Source of the DNA: JAGOTP01 sp964359565
Lineage (GTDB): Bacteria > Patescibacteriota > Patescibacteriia > 2-12-FULL-60-25
Length of the DNA stretch: 13,134 bases
Direction of reading: 5' to 3'
Assembly: GCA_964359565.1 (NCBI GenBank)
Contig: CAYHTN010000038.1
Location: 1 to 13,134, forward strand
Part shown: one piece after another, positions 6,701 through 12,906 of the stretch
Layout: the number at the start of each line of letters is the position of its first letter
How positions within the stretch are numbered: position 1 is the first letter of the stretch
Translations under genes and position numbers: made by a program
The notes under the pieces: model-generated
Seen by the model: the letters and a program-made list of their open reading frames with translations, nothing else
What the model was told of the DNA's origin: nothing
Database searches by the model: none

Positions 6701-7476
6701 AGAAACAGGCTTTGAACCAACGTGTAAATTGGTTCGCCAAGCCACCAGGACCCAAATGCTCCTATGATCAAGAAGGGAGCGAAAGCGATGCGTTGGCCCA
6801 AGCGTTTCCGCCCGGTGATCAAGAGCATGGTTGCGACAAGGCCAGCAGTCAGATACGTAATGTACAAGCTCAAGGTAATTGCAGGCCAACCAACACAGAC
6901 CCCAATGAGGATTGCGAGCCAGATGTCGCCTGATCCAACCCACCTCCCCTTCGAGAGAAGAAAGAGGAATAGCATCCAGCCGCCTCCAAAAATCGCTCCG
7001 AGAGCTAACGAATACCAAGAGGTTGATAAAAAAATCCACTGCCAGAGAAATGTCCCTCCTAACGCTCCCCAGAGAATTGACATCCGAATAAGCTGCCATT
7101 CAAAATCGTAGGCCGCAATGACAACTAATGCGAACGCACTCACCGCCTCAAAGACAAATGAGGCGGTTTCTGCATACACAACAAAAAAGGGGTGACGTAC
7201 ATAAGTAATCAAAAAAAGCCCTGCCATGAGGATCTCTATGATCGGATAGCGAAAGGAAATAGGTTTACGGCATGTTCGACACCGTCCACCTAATCCCACC
7301 CAGGACAAGACTGGTATCAGATCACGTACCAAAACCACTGTATGACACCGAGGGCAGCTTGACCGATTTCTCAATGACTGACCTGTTTTTAAGCGGTGTA
7401 TCAACACATTCGCAAAGGAACCAAGGGCGAGACCTACCAAGGTCAAAAAAATAAGACCGATCCAATAGAAGATCAT
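6694..7476 (-). CDS. pilD: Prepilin peptidase/N-methyltransferase PilD
   Basis: A membrane aspartyl protease that cleaves prepilin leaders and methylates the new N-terminus. The 260 residues show the N-terminal GSFANVLIHRL motif, the cytoplasmic zinc-binding domain with CPRC (41-44) and CRTC (66-69), then several membrane helices. Catalytic aspartates are in AYDFEWQLIR (Asp124) and GSGD (181-184, Asp184), the latter the family GxGD motif. FAPFLIIGA (232-240) is the conserved final motif. Length is normal. It is convergent with the major pilin, overlapping its 3' end by 7 bases (6694-6700), so no terminator fits between them. It presumably processes all five pilin-like proteins upstream. The ATG at 7476 gives the expected N-terminus. 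Confidence 0.93.
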   Translation of the reverse strand: MIFYWIGLIFLTLVGLALGSFANVLIHRLKTGQSLRNRSSCPRCHTVVLVRDLIPVLSWVGLGGRCRTCRKPISFRYPIIEILMAGLFLITYVRHPFFVVYAETASFVFEAVSAFALVVIAAYDFEWQLIRMSILWGALGGTFLWQWIFLSTSWYSLALGAIFGGGWMLFLFLLSKGRWVGSGDIWLAILIGVCVGWPAITLSLYITYLTAGLVATMLLITGRKRLGQRIAFAPFLIIGAFGSWWLGEPIYTLVQSLFLY

Positions 7477-7488
7477 ACGTGCTCATGA

Positions 7489-7707
7489 TCGCACATACGA
7501 GTCATATCTGAAATACTACGCGTCAACGCTCTGACTGTTTTTGTTGCGGATCATTCGTTCCGGATCTTTGGTTTCCATGAATGGATGAATGCGCTTCAGC
7601 CACACGACATGCAGGTTCATCTCGATGTGATCCAAGATCCAAAAAACGGAACAGAGGAAATGAAGAAATGGATGGTGGAAAACAAAGCAATATTTGAAGC
7701 TGCGTGA
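7489..7707 (+). pseudogene. Unrecognised coding-like stretch without a proper start
   Basis: A frame open for 72 codons after a TGA at 7486-7488 ends at TGA 7705-7707. It reads VNALTVFVADHSFRIFGF and then HEWMNALQPHDMQVHLDVIQ (about 7525-7644), finishing MKKWMVENKAIFEAA. Codon use looks like that of the neighbouring genes and the peptide looks protein-like, but the first ATG is at 7585, giving only 40 residues. An ATG at 7485 runs in another frame for 8 codons, so a one-base frameshift near 7490-7505 could have broken a gene that once began there. No family is recognised. The gap from 7477 to 7787 otherwise shows nothing; the pilD promoter must lie here but is not clear. Confidence 0.35.
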
Positions 7708-7787
7708 TCTGCGCCTCGTGAAGATGAAAAAAGGTTAGGAATCTATCCCGGTGCTTGTGACGCTAGGAAAGACGGAGTGGAAAACTT

Positions 7788-8987
7788 CTATTTTCCCTTT
7801 CGCCGTGCCTGATGGTCACGACATAAAAAAGCTGTTCCAAGTCCTGTGCCGTCAAATAAAGGAAGGGTCACGACCTTCACGTGAGATTTTTTTTCAATCC
7901 AATGTTGCAAAATTCCGTCACGAGTCACGCCTCCATCTAGGACAATCTCTCGTGGTCGTATAGGGAGTCGCTTGAGGTGATCTTCGATATCGTCGGCAAG
8001 GTTCTCGAGAAATGATGTTAATTTGGATGGATTTTTGAGGAGAGGTTCTACCTGCTTTCCTCCGCGTTGGATCTTGCTTTCTAAGACGTAGACCGTTTGT
8101 CGCGTGGGGTGCGGAGCGATCGTGGTGTAGAAACCAGGGTGGAGTTGAAATGTGTGGGTTGACTGTGAAATGAACGTGCCTGTTCCACAGGTGACTTTCG
8201 TGATGGGTTCGTTGGCTGTCGTGTATGCGGCGGCATAAAAGCTGGATTGCTGATCTCCGCAGATAGCAAGGATGGGAATTTCTTGCCCAAGGATAGAGTG
8301 GTCAAGAATACCAAATCCGTCTGTTCCCGAACGGACTTTCGGGAGGATTTCTGGAGGAATGTCGAACAGTTCTAAGAGTTGATGGTCCCATTGGCGTTTT
8401 CTGATATCAAACAATAACGTCCGTGCCGCGTTCGTTTGATCCGTCAGATGCGCGTGTGATCGAGTCATGTTCCAAAGGAGCCAGGTATCAACGGTCCCAA
8501 AGCGAAGCGTGTTCTTCTGGAGAAGCGTGCGCGTTTTCGGTACATGATCAAGAATCCAACGAATTTTTGATGCTGAAAAATAGGGCTCAATGGATAGACC
8601 GGTCAAAGAACGTACCAAGGTTTGTTCTGAAGCCGAATGGTGTTTGCACCATTGTTTTGTTCGTTGATCTTCCCAAACGATCAAGGGATAGATGGCTTTA
8701 CCAGAACCTGTCTCCCACAAAATGGTTGTTTCGCGTTGATTTGTGATCCCCATGCCGAGACAGTCAGAAAGATGACAACCGCTCTTTTTTAGAGCCACTC
8801 GCATCGTCCGTCGGCTGATTCGAAGTAATTCCTCTGGGTCTTGTTCAACCCAACCGCGTTTCGGGAATGCTTTTGAAAGATCAAAAGAAACCCGTTCAAT
8901 CAAGGAGCAGGTGCGATCAAAGAGGAGTGTTTTCACGGAGGTCGTTCCGACATCAAGAACAAGATAGAACGGATGACGAGGTGGCAT
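7788..8987 (-). CDS. glpK: Glycerol kinase-like FGGY kinase, shortened
   Basis: The family phosphorylates glycerol to sn-glycerol-3-phosphate with ATP in the cytoplasm. The N-terminal FGGY domain is very close to glycerol kinase: DVGTTSVK (12-19), ITNQRETT (81-88), LIVWEDQRT (102-110), EPYFSASKIRWILDHV (134-149), FGTVDTWLLW (163-172), then GDQQ (244-247) with the catalytic-base Asp245, and CGTGTFI. The ATP-side DGGV (351-354) and a final GTGLGTAF are present. The protein has 399 residues against about 500 for the family. The block that normally holds FTGLGAPYWDPYARG and the following helices is missing between about residues 315 and 335, an in-frame loss of roughly 75 residues. Activity is therefore uncertain. 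It starts 2 bases after gpsA stops, in one operon. It could also act on another polyol, but the glycerol-contact residues argue for glycerol. Confidence 0.82.
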   Translation of the reverse strand: MPPRHPFYLVLDVGTTSVKTLLFDRTCSLIERVSFDLSKAFPKRGWVEQDPEELLRISRRTMRVALKKSGCHLSDCLGMGITNQRETTILWETGSGKAIYPLIVWEDQRTKQWCKHHSASEQTLVRSLTGLSIEPYFSASKIRWILDHVPKTRTLLQKNTLRFGTVDTWLLWNMTRSHAHLTDQTNAARTLLFDIRKRQWDHQLLELFDIPPEILPKVRSGTDGFGILDHSILGQEIPILAICGDQQSSFYAAAYTTANEPITKVTCGTGTFISQSTHTFQLHPGFYTTIAPHPTRQTVYVLESKIQRGGKQVEPLLKNPSKLTSFLENLADDIEDHLKRLPIRPREIVLDGGVTRDGILQHWIEKKSHVKVVTLPLFDGTGLGTAFLCRDHQARRKGK

Positions 8988-8989
8988 AC

Positions 8990-9910
8990 TTAGAGAGACT
9001 GGGTGAGCTTCGAGAAGAGCGTGGACAGTTCGTGATGTTTCCCCTGAAGAAGTATTCGGCGTAGCGCATGGAGAATAGCAAAACTCTGGGTTTTCTTATC
9101 CAAGCGGTTCACGAGCGAAGGAAGGGCGATAAGGCCTTCACTCTGAAAGGTGCATAGACCCGAACGCACGATCTCTTCGCCAAGCGTTCGATTGCGAGAG
9201 GAAGGGCTAAATGCCGTAGCAAGAAAATCAGGAAATCCAGCGGGGGTTTGGAGAATAGCAGGATTTTGTTTCGCGCTCCGCATCACAAGGCTCATCTCAC
9301 GCATCGCGAGTGCGGCAAGAACCCCCTTTTGATTATTGCCCCATTCTAGCCCATCTGCGAGTCCCATCGCGAGTGAATAGACGTTTTTGAGGACGCTTGC
9401 AAACGCGGCATCTCTTAAGGAAGAGGTGTAAACGAGTTGAAGATCGCTCTGTTTAAAAAGAGATTGAATCAGCTGACTCGTTCTTTTGTTTTTGGTGGCA
9501 ACGGTCGCAAACCCGGGATGGCCTCGCAGAATTTCGTCCGCTAACATGGGTCCGAGCAAAAGAGCGAGAGGGTGGGAGGGAAAATATTCTAGCATCAATT
9601 CATCAATAGTCTTTTGCGTGTTTGGCTCGATTCCCTTGGAAACACAGAGAATCGTTGCCGTTTCTGGAATAAGGGTAGCTGTTTCATCAAGAGCTTCTTT
9701 AAGCGCCCAGCTTGGAATGCAATAAAACACCCAACGAGCACGAGGGAGGATTTCGACAAGGGGAAGTTGCTCAGGAACTTTTGAAGGATCTTTATCCCAA
9801 AAATGCACGATTGGCAACGACTTGGCTTGTTGGAGAAAGTGAGCAATAGCTTGACCAATTTTCCCCGCGCCAAGAATGACGATTGAGGGTTGGGCAGAGG
9901 GACGTGGCAT
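8990..9910 (-). CDS. gpsA: Glycerol-3-phosphate dehydrogenase (NAD(P)+), GpsA
   Basis: It reduces dihydroxyacetone phosphate to sn-glycerol-3-phosphate for phospholipid backbones. The 306 residues (family about 330) show the Rossmann loop GAGKIGQA (14-21), the SKGIE motif (91-95), GPMLADEI (120-127, family GPTFAKE), the catalytic-lysine helix VLKNVYSLAMGLADGLEWG (173-191, Lys175), AGFPDFLAT (224-232, Asp228) and SRNRTLG (238-244). The active-site residues I can place are all present, while GPTFA has drifted to GPMLA. The start at 9910 puts the Rossmann strand ten residues in, as expected. It is first in an operon with the glycerol kinase-like gene, which makes the same product from glycerol. 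A promoter lies 31 bases upstream; there is no Shine-Dalgarno sequence. Confidence 0.9.
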   Translation of the reverse strand: MPRPSAQPSIVILGAGKIGQAIAHFLQQAKSLPIVHFWDKDPSKVPEQLPLVEILPRARWVFYCIPSWALKEALDETATLIPETATILCVSKGIEPNTQKTIDELMLEYFPSHPLALLLGPMLADEILRGHPGFATVATKNKRTSQLIQSLFKQSDLQLVYTSSLRDAAFASVLKNVYSLAMGLADGLEWGNNQKGVLAALAMREMSLVMRSAKQNPAILQTPAGFPDFLATAFSPSSRNRTLGEEIVRSGLCTFQSEGLIALPSLVNRLDKKTQSFAILHALRRILLQGKHHELSTLFSKLTQSL

Positions 9911-9940
9911 AATGTGAGAAGGGAAACAGATTGACTGAGA

Positions 9941-9969
9941 ATTATACGTTGAGGGTGGATGTTTGTATA
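9941..9969 (-). promoter_or_regulatory. Promoter of the gpsA-glpK operon
   Basis: On the minus strand TATACA (9964-9969) is followed after 17 bases by a perfect TATAAT (9941-9946). Transcription should begin near 9934, about 24 bases before the gpsA ATG. No operator-like repeat is obvious. Confidence 0.65.
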
Positions 9970-10028
9970 TGGTATTTTCTTATTCAGGAACTGCAGCAGC
10001 ATCAACTTTATTTTAGATCGGAATTCTC

Positions 10029-10057
10029 TTGGAATAATCCTTAAAAACAGCTAAAGT
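10029..10057 (+). promoter_or_regulatory. Promoter of the DUF1801 gene
   Basis: TTGGAA (10029-10034), 17 bases, then TAAAGT (10052-10057). The start codon at 10067 is 9 bases after the -10 box, so the transcript would be leaderless or nearly so. The -10 is a moderate match. Confidence 0.45.
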
Positions 10058-10066
10058 GATAGATGT

Positions 10067-10501
10067 ATGAACATGTTTAAAACGGTCAAAGCAAAAACCG
10101 TGTTGGAGTATCTCAAGGGTGCTCCCCCAGAACGCAAGGAGTTGATTGAGTTCTTACACATGTTCATTCAGAAGTCTGCACCAAACCTCAAGCCGTATTT
10201 TGCATATAATATGCTTGGGTATGGATCTTTTCCATACAAAAACTACAAAAAAGAGCTGATTCAGTGGCCGGTTGTTTCACTCGCGAATCAAAAAAACTAT
10301 GTGAGTATTTATGTCTGTGCGGTGGTTGAGGGAAAATATCTAGCCGAGACGTATGCGAAAGAACTAGGAAAGGTCAGTGTTGGTAAGAGTTGCATCCGAT
10401 TTAAAAAGCTTGAAGATGTCCATCTTCCGACGCTCAAGAAGCTCATCGTGCTTGCAGCAGAAAATCCAGGGCTCAGTGGGATAGGTGTAAAGAAAAAGTA
10501 G
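10067..10501 (+). CDS. DUF1801 (YdhG-like) domain protein
   Basis: A 144-residue soluble protein. The sequence EYLKGAPPERKELIEFLHMFIQKSAPNLKP (about 14-43), the tyrosine/glycine segment after it (MLGYGSFPYKN), the strand VSLANQKNYVSIYVCA, and the closing CIRFKKLEDVHLPTLKKLI are the pattern of the DUF1801/YdhG family, a small alpha-beta fold related to CyaY/YjbR-like proteins. Some members are described as frataxin-like or iron-binding; a function here cannot be inferred from sequence. ATG 10067 and ATG 10073 are both possible starts. In bacteria this family often sits with ArsR, SRPBCC, VOC and DoxX genes, and that is so here. A truncated membrane gene follows directly. Confidence 0.82.
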   Translation: MNMFKTVKAKTVLEYLKGAPPERKELIEFLHMFIQKSAPNLKPYFAYNMLGYGSFPYKNYKKELIQWPVVSLANQKNYVSIYVCAVVEGKYLAETYAKELGKVSVGKSCIRFKKLEDVHLPTLKKLIVLAAENPGLSGIGVKKK

Positions 10502-10516
10502 CGTATTTGCTTATGA

Positions 10517-10756
10517 ACTCTAAGGTTGTCATCAGTGCTATTTCTGTTGAGAAAGAAAACCATTCCTCATACCTTTACATTTCTCGTCTGGTCAATCGCG
10601 AGTTCAATCACGTGGGCACTTCAAGTCTATGGAGGAGCTGGGGTGGGAGCTTCTATTACCTTTGTCGTGACGAGTGCATGTATCTTTATTTTTCTTCTTA
10701 GTCTTAAATATGGAGAAAAACACATTGTCGCCTTGGATATTGTTTTGTGTCTCGAG
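10517..10756 (+). pseudogene. Truncated small membrane protein, both ends missing
   Basis: An open frame without an ATG (in-frame stop at 10514-10516; a TTG at 10526 is the only start) reads LLRKKTIPHTFTFLVWSI, then ITWALQVYGGAGVGASIT, a third hydrophobic stretch CIFIFLLSLKYGEKHI, and DIVLCLEL. This resembles the small multi-pass protein seen in many Patescibacteria that has a KTKPHxFSWLIW motif followed by GGAGAGAW and GEKNITxSDW (from memory). The first membrane helix and the end are absent. The frame runs on to 10930 only by crossing the antisense of the SRPBCC gene, so the true sequence stops near 10756, where the neighbour's stop codon lies. It is best seen as a recombination remnant. 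Confidence 0.55.
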
Positions 10757-11242
10757 CTAGCCGGCAAGCAGTTCGTCAAGATTCCCAAGTCCCATCGAGA
10801 AGCCTTCCTCGAAGCCCATGGCAATAATTTTTTCCATGTCTGCTTCAGACGCAAAGGTCAAAGTGGCGATAACCCTTGTCGCCTCGCCTTCTTCCTTGAA
10901 TTCAATGTTCCAGTGTGTAGATGGGAGTGAACTGTCTTTGTTTCCAGCTTCATCGCAGAATCCATCCTGTAGCGCAAAGTGTTGTTCGGGAGTAATGGAT
11001 TCATATGCGGCCCAGCCCCAGGCCGTAATCCCATCGGGCCCTTGCATCCCATAGTGCCACGCACCTCCTTCACGAAAATCAAATGATTTGGTGATTGATT
11101 TCCATGGTTTAGGAGCCCACCATTGATCGAGAAGTTCGCTTTTGGTCCAAGCGGCCCACACACGTGAGCGAGGAGCGTCGAACATGCGTTCGACCGTCAG
11201 GGTCTTTTGACTGAGATTTTTATGAAAAAGAGGTTTATGCAT
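10757..11242 (-). CDS. SRPBCC / AHSA1-like domain protein
   Basis: 161 residues of the START-like (SRPBCC) fold, AHSA1 branch. The family opening VERMFDAPRSRVWAAWTKSELLDQWWAPKPW (17-47) is clear, followed by the strand DFREGGAWHYGMQGPDG, the WGWAAYESITPEQHFAL block, and the long C-terminal helix EGFSMGLGNLDELL. These proteins form a deep hydrophobic cavity; ligands of most bacterial members are unknown. It lies 10 bases after the ArsR-type repressor in one operon, a pairing widespread in bacteria and often self-regulated. It has its own ATG at 11242 and no Shine-Dalgarno sequence. A small-molecule-binding or stress role is inference. Confidence 0.88.
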   Translation of the reverse strand: MHKPLFHKNLSQKTLTVERMFDAPRSRVWAAWTKSELLDQWWAPKPWKSITKSFDFREGGAWHYGMQGPDGITAWGWAAYESITPEQHFALQDGFCDEAGNKDSSLPSTHWNIEFKEEGEATRVIATLTFASEADMEKIIAMGFEEGFSMGLGNLDELLAG

Positions 11243-11252
11243 AGATAAAGAG

Positions 11253-11573
11253 TTACTTCTTTAGGAGCTGGTCTAAGGCGTCAAAGCGAGATTGCCACTG
11301 TTTCTCGTAACTGCCGAGATGGCTTAGGGCATCTTCGATCGTTCGTGGCATGATCTGAATACGCTGTTCTTTACCCTCACGGCGTTTTTTAATCAGCTGT
11401 GCATGCTCAAGAACGCGAATGTGTTTTGCGATAGCGGCAAAAGAAAGAGGATAGGGCTGAGCGACTGCCCCGATAGAAAGCTCTTGTTTTGAGACGCGTC
11501 TCAGAATATCCCTCCGAGTGGGATCGGCGAGAGAATGAAAGACATTGTTAAGATAAATTTTACGTTCAACCAT
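11253..11573 (-). CDS. ArsR-family winged-helix repressor
   Basis: From the ATG at 11573 the product has 106 residues. The winged helix-turn-helix is plain: NNVFHSLADPTRRDILRRV, then SFAAIAKHIRVLEHAQLI as recognition helix and RREGKEQRIQI as wing. There is no CxC or other metal-site cysteine, so it is not a metal sensor of the ArsR/SmtB type but belongs with repressors paired to SRPBCC proteins. The frame extends upstream to a TTG at 11609, but that codon lies in the -35 box; ATG 11573 is preferred. It is followed 10 bases later by the SRPBCC gene. An inverted repeat over its own start suggests autorepression. Confidence 0.9.
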   Translation of the reverse strand: MVERKIYLNNVFHSLADPTRRDILRRVSKQELSIGAVAQPYPLSFAAIAKHIRVLEHAQLIKKRREGKEQRIQIMPRTIEDALSHLGSYEKQWQSRFDALDQLLKK

Positions 11574-11582
11574 ACAGTTGAA
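11565..11582. promoter_or_regulatory. Candidate operator of the ArsR-type repressor
   Basis: TTCAAC-CATACA-GTTGAA is a perfect inverted repeat with 6-base arms and a 6-base centre that contains the repressor's own start codon. It spans the predicted transcription start and touches the -10 box, where a bound dimer would block initiation. A second, weaker repeat, TGATG-N11-CATCA (11601-11621), overlaps the -35 box. Confidence 0.5.
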
Positions 11583-11609
11583 TGATAGCAGAGGGAGGGA
11601 TGATGTCAA
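11582..11609 (-). promoter_or_regulatory. Strong promoter of the arsR-SRPBCC operon
   Basis: On the minus strand a perfect TTGACA (11604-11609), 16 bases, then TATCAT (11582-11587), with TGC directly before it as an extended -10. The start point would be near 11575, only about two bases before the ATG, so the transcript is probably leaderless. Confidence 0.75.
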
Positions 11610-11696
11610 TGTCTGTCATCAGGTTGACTAAACTGGAGGCTATGCAACCATACAAAATAGTAAGGATGCGCTATTTGAATCAATAATCTTTCGTGT

Positions 11697-12074
11697 ATGC
11701 AAAAAATCACCTCTCATCTCTGGTTCGATAAGGAGGCAAAAGAGGCAGCGGATTTTTACGTTTCCGTTTTTTCGATGCTCAAAGAATCTTCATCAAAGAT
11801 CAAGAATACGACGACACTTGAAAATACGCCTTCAGGAACAGTCGGCATTGTGACGATAGATTTGGTGGGGCAAGAATTTACGCTTCTAAGCGCTGGCCCA
11901 TTGTTTAAATTCACTCCAGCCATTTCGTTTCTGATTGCTTGTCAGACCAAAGAAGAGGTCGAAATGTTATGGAGCAAGCTTTCCGTTGACGGGAAGGCTC
12001 TCATGGAACTCGGAAGCTATCCCTTCAGTGAAAAATACGGATGGATCCAAGATAAATATGGACAGTGCTCATAA
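11697..12074 (+). pseudogene. VOC/PhnB-like gene, 3' end lost by deletion
   Basis: The frame encodes 125 residues. The first 122 match the PhnB/3-demethylubiquinone methyltransferase-like VOC family: KITSHLWFDKEAKEAADFYVSVF (3-25), the strand GIVTIDLVGQEFTLLSAG, FKFTPAISFLIACQTKEEVEMLW, and SYPFSEKYGWIQDKYG. The family would continue SWQL and more; here it ends in Gln-Cys-Ser and a stop. Immediately after, in another frame, comes the second half of a different VOC protein. A deletion between two neighbouring paralogues explains this. The product lacks the final strand and C-terminal helix, so it is probably inactive. A poor -10 (TAATCT, 11684-11689) lies 8 bases before the ATG. Confidence 0.75.
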
Positions 12075-12354
12075 GCACGAATTTACTTTTAACGAAGCTG
12101 TTTCGTTTATGGTTCATTGCGACACCCAAGCCGAGATTGATTACTACTGGGAAAAGCTCTCGGCCGTCCCTGCGGCTGAGCAGTGTGGCTGGCTCAAAGA
12201 TCAATACGGCATCTCTTGGCAGATTGTGCCAACACGTATGGACGAAATGATGAAGCGGGGGAATGCGGAAAAGATTGCACGTGTGACCGAAGCGTTTTTA
12301 AAGATGAAGAAATTTGATATCGCAACGCTCGAACAAGCGTACGAACAAGGCTAG
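12058..12354 (+). pseudogene. Second VOC/PhnB-like gene, 5' half lost
   Basis: From an ATG at 12058 the frame gives 98 residues, overlapping the first VOC remnant by 17 bases. It starts MDSAHKHEFTFNEAVSFMVH, the middle of a PhnB-type protein, and goes on through DTQAEIDYYWEKLSAVP, AEQCGWLKDQYGISWQIVPT and the normal C-terminus KMKKFDIATLEQAYEQG. The N-terminal half (LWFD...FY...F and the GQEF strand) is missing. The sequence differs from the parallel region of the first remnant, so these are two paralogues and not a duplication. The ATG was probably an internal Met codon in the original gene. It could be translated as a half-domain. Confidence 0.75.
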
Positions 12355-12367
12355 CCCAGAGCGGCAA

Positions 12368-12413
12368 TTGATATTTCGTCTTTTTTATTGTAGGATCTCA
12401 TCGATCGTATTAT
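12368..12413 (+). promoter_or_regulatory. Promoter region of the DoxX gene
   Basis: Two options are seen. TTGATA (12368-12373), 17 bases, TAGGAT (12391-12396) would give a leader of about 20 bases. TATTAT (12408-12413) is a better -10 but lacks a good -35, and lies 12 bases before the ATG at 12426, giving a near-leaderless transcript. Confidence 0.45.
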
Positions 12414-12425
12414 TTCTCTCCCTCT

Positions 12426-12803
12426 ATGAAGAAAGACAAAATCCTATTCTGGGTTGCGACCATCATGATCTTCTTATTTGAAGGCGTCATGCCCGCTCTT
12501 ACCTCTCATACCGAAATGGCAAAAGAGGGGATCCGACATTTAGGATACCCGGAGTATTTTGGCGCGATGCTTGCTGTTTTCAAGGTTCTTGGTTCACTCG
12601 CGTTGATCATTCCTAAAGTACCTGCTCGCGTAAAAGAGTGGGCCTATTTCGGCTTTGCTCTTGATTTCATCGCCGCATTTGTCAGTATCTGTGCTGTCGA
12701 CGGGTTCAGTGGCATGGCGCTGATTCCCCTCGTGGCATTGGCAATTCTTGCGGTTTCGTACACGTCGTATCACAAATTAAAAAATGAGACCTTAGCTCGT
12801 TGA
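12426..12803 (+). CDS. DoxX-like small membrane protein
   Basis: 125 residues with four predicted membrane helices at about 7-25, 46-63, 73-91 and 97-113. Family marks of the DoxX_2 type are visible: the loop with IRHLGYPEYFGAMLAVFK (36-53), IPKVPARVKEWAYFGFALDF (62-81), and the aspartate near 92. DoxX proteins sit in the cytoplasmic membrane; some relatives take part in quinone or thiol redox balance, but most small DoxX_2 proteins are uncharacterised. The gene is complete and lies downstream of the two VOC remnants in a cluster of families that often travel together. No Shine-Dalgarno sequence. Confidence 0.87.
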   Translation: MKKDKILFWVATIMIFLFEGVMPALTSHTEMAKEGIRHLGYPEYFGAMLAVFKVLGSLALIIPKVPARVKEWAYFGFALDFIAAFVSICAVDGFSGMALIPLVALAILAVSYTSYHKLKNETLAR

Positions 12804-12848
12804 TCATTTGGATCGCGGAGGAAGGCTGTAGGAGGAGGGGACGCGAAG

Positions 12849-12877
12849 TCGACGTTCCTTATATTGCGTTCTATACT
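12849..12877 (+). promoter_or_regulatory. Promoter before the last, partial gene
   Basis: TCGACG (12849-12854), 17 bases, TATACT (12872-12877). Transcription would begin near 12884, about 23 bases before the ATG at 12907. Confidence 0.5.
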
Positions 12878-12906
12878 GTAAGCATCGAACATTTGAGAAT
12901 CTCGTT

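Noticed and set aside
6764..7111. Plus-strand ORF opposite pilD
   Set aside because: It is antisense to a gene with full catalytic motifs, is basic and proline-rich as shadow frames often are, and shows no recognisable domain.
7710..7787. Weak stem plus T6 on the minus strand after the glycerol kinase-like gene
   Set aside because: The stem near 7740-7755 has only about 4 pairs including a G-U, too weak to call a terminator.
10757..10930. Continuation of the membrane-protein remnant to 10930
   Set aside because: This part is the antisense of the well-supported SRPBCC gene and reads as a shadow, without membrane-protein character.
11574..11609. N-terminal extension of the ArsR-type repressor from TTG 11609
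   Set aside because: The codon is part of the -35 box and the added residues match nothing in the family.
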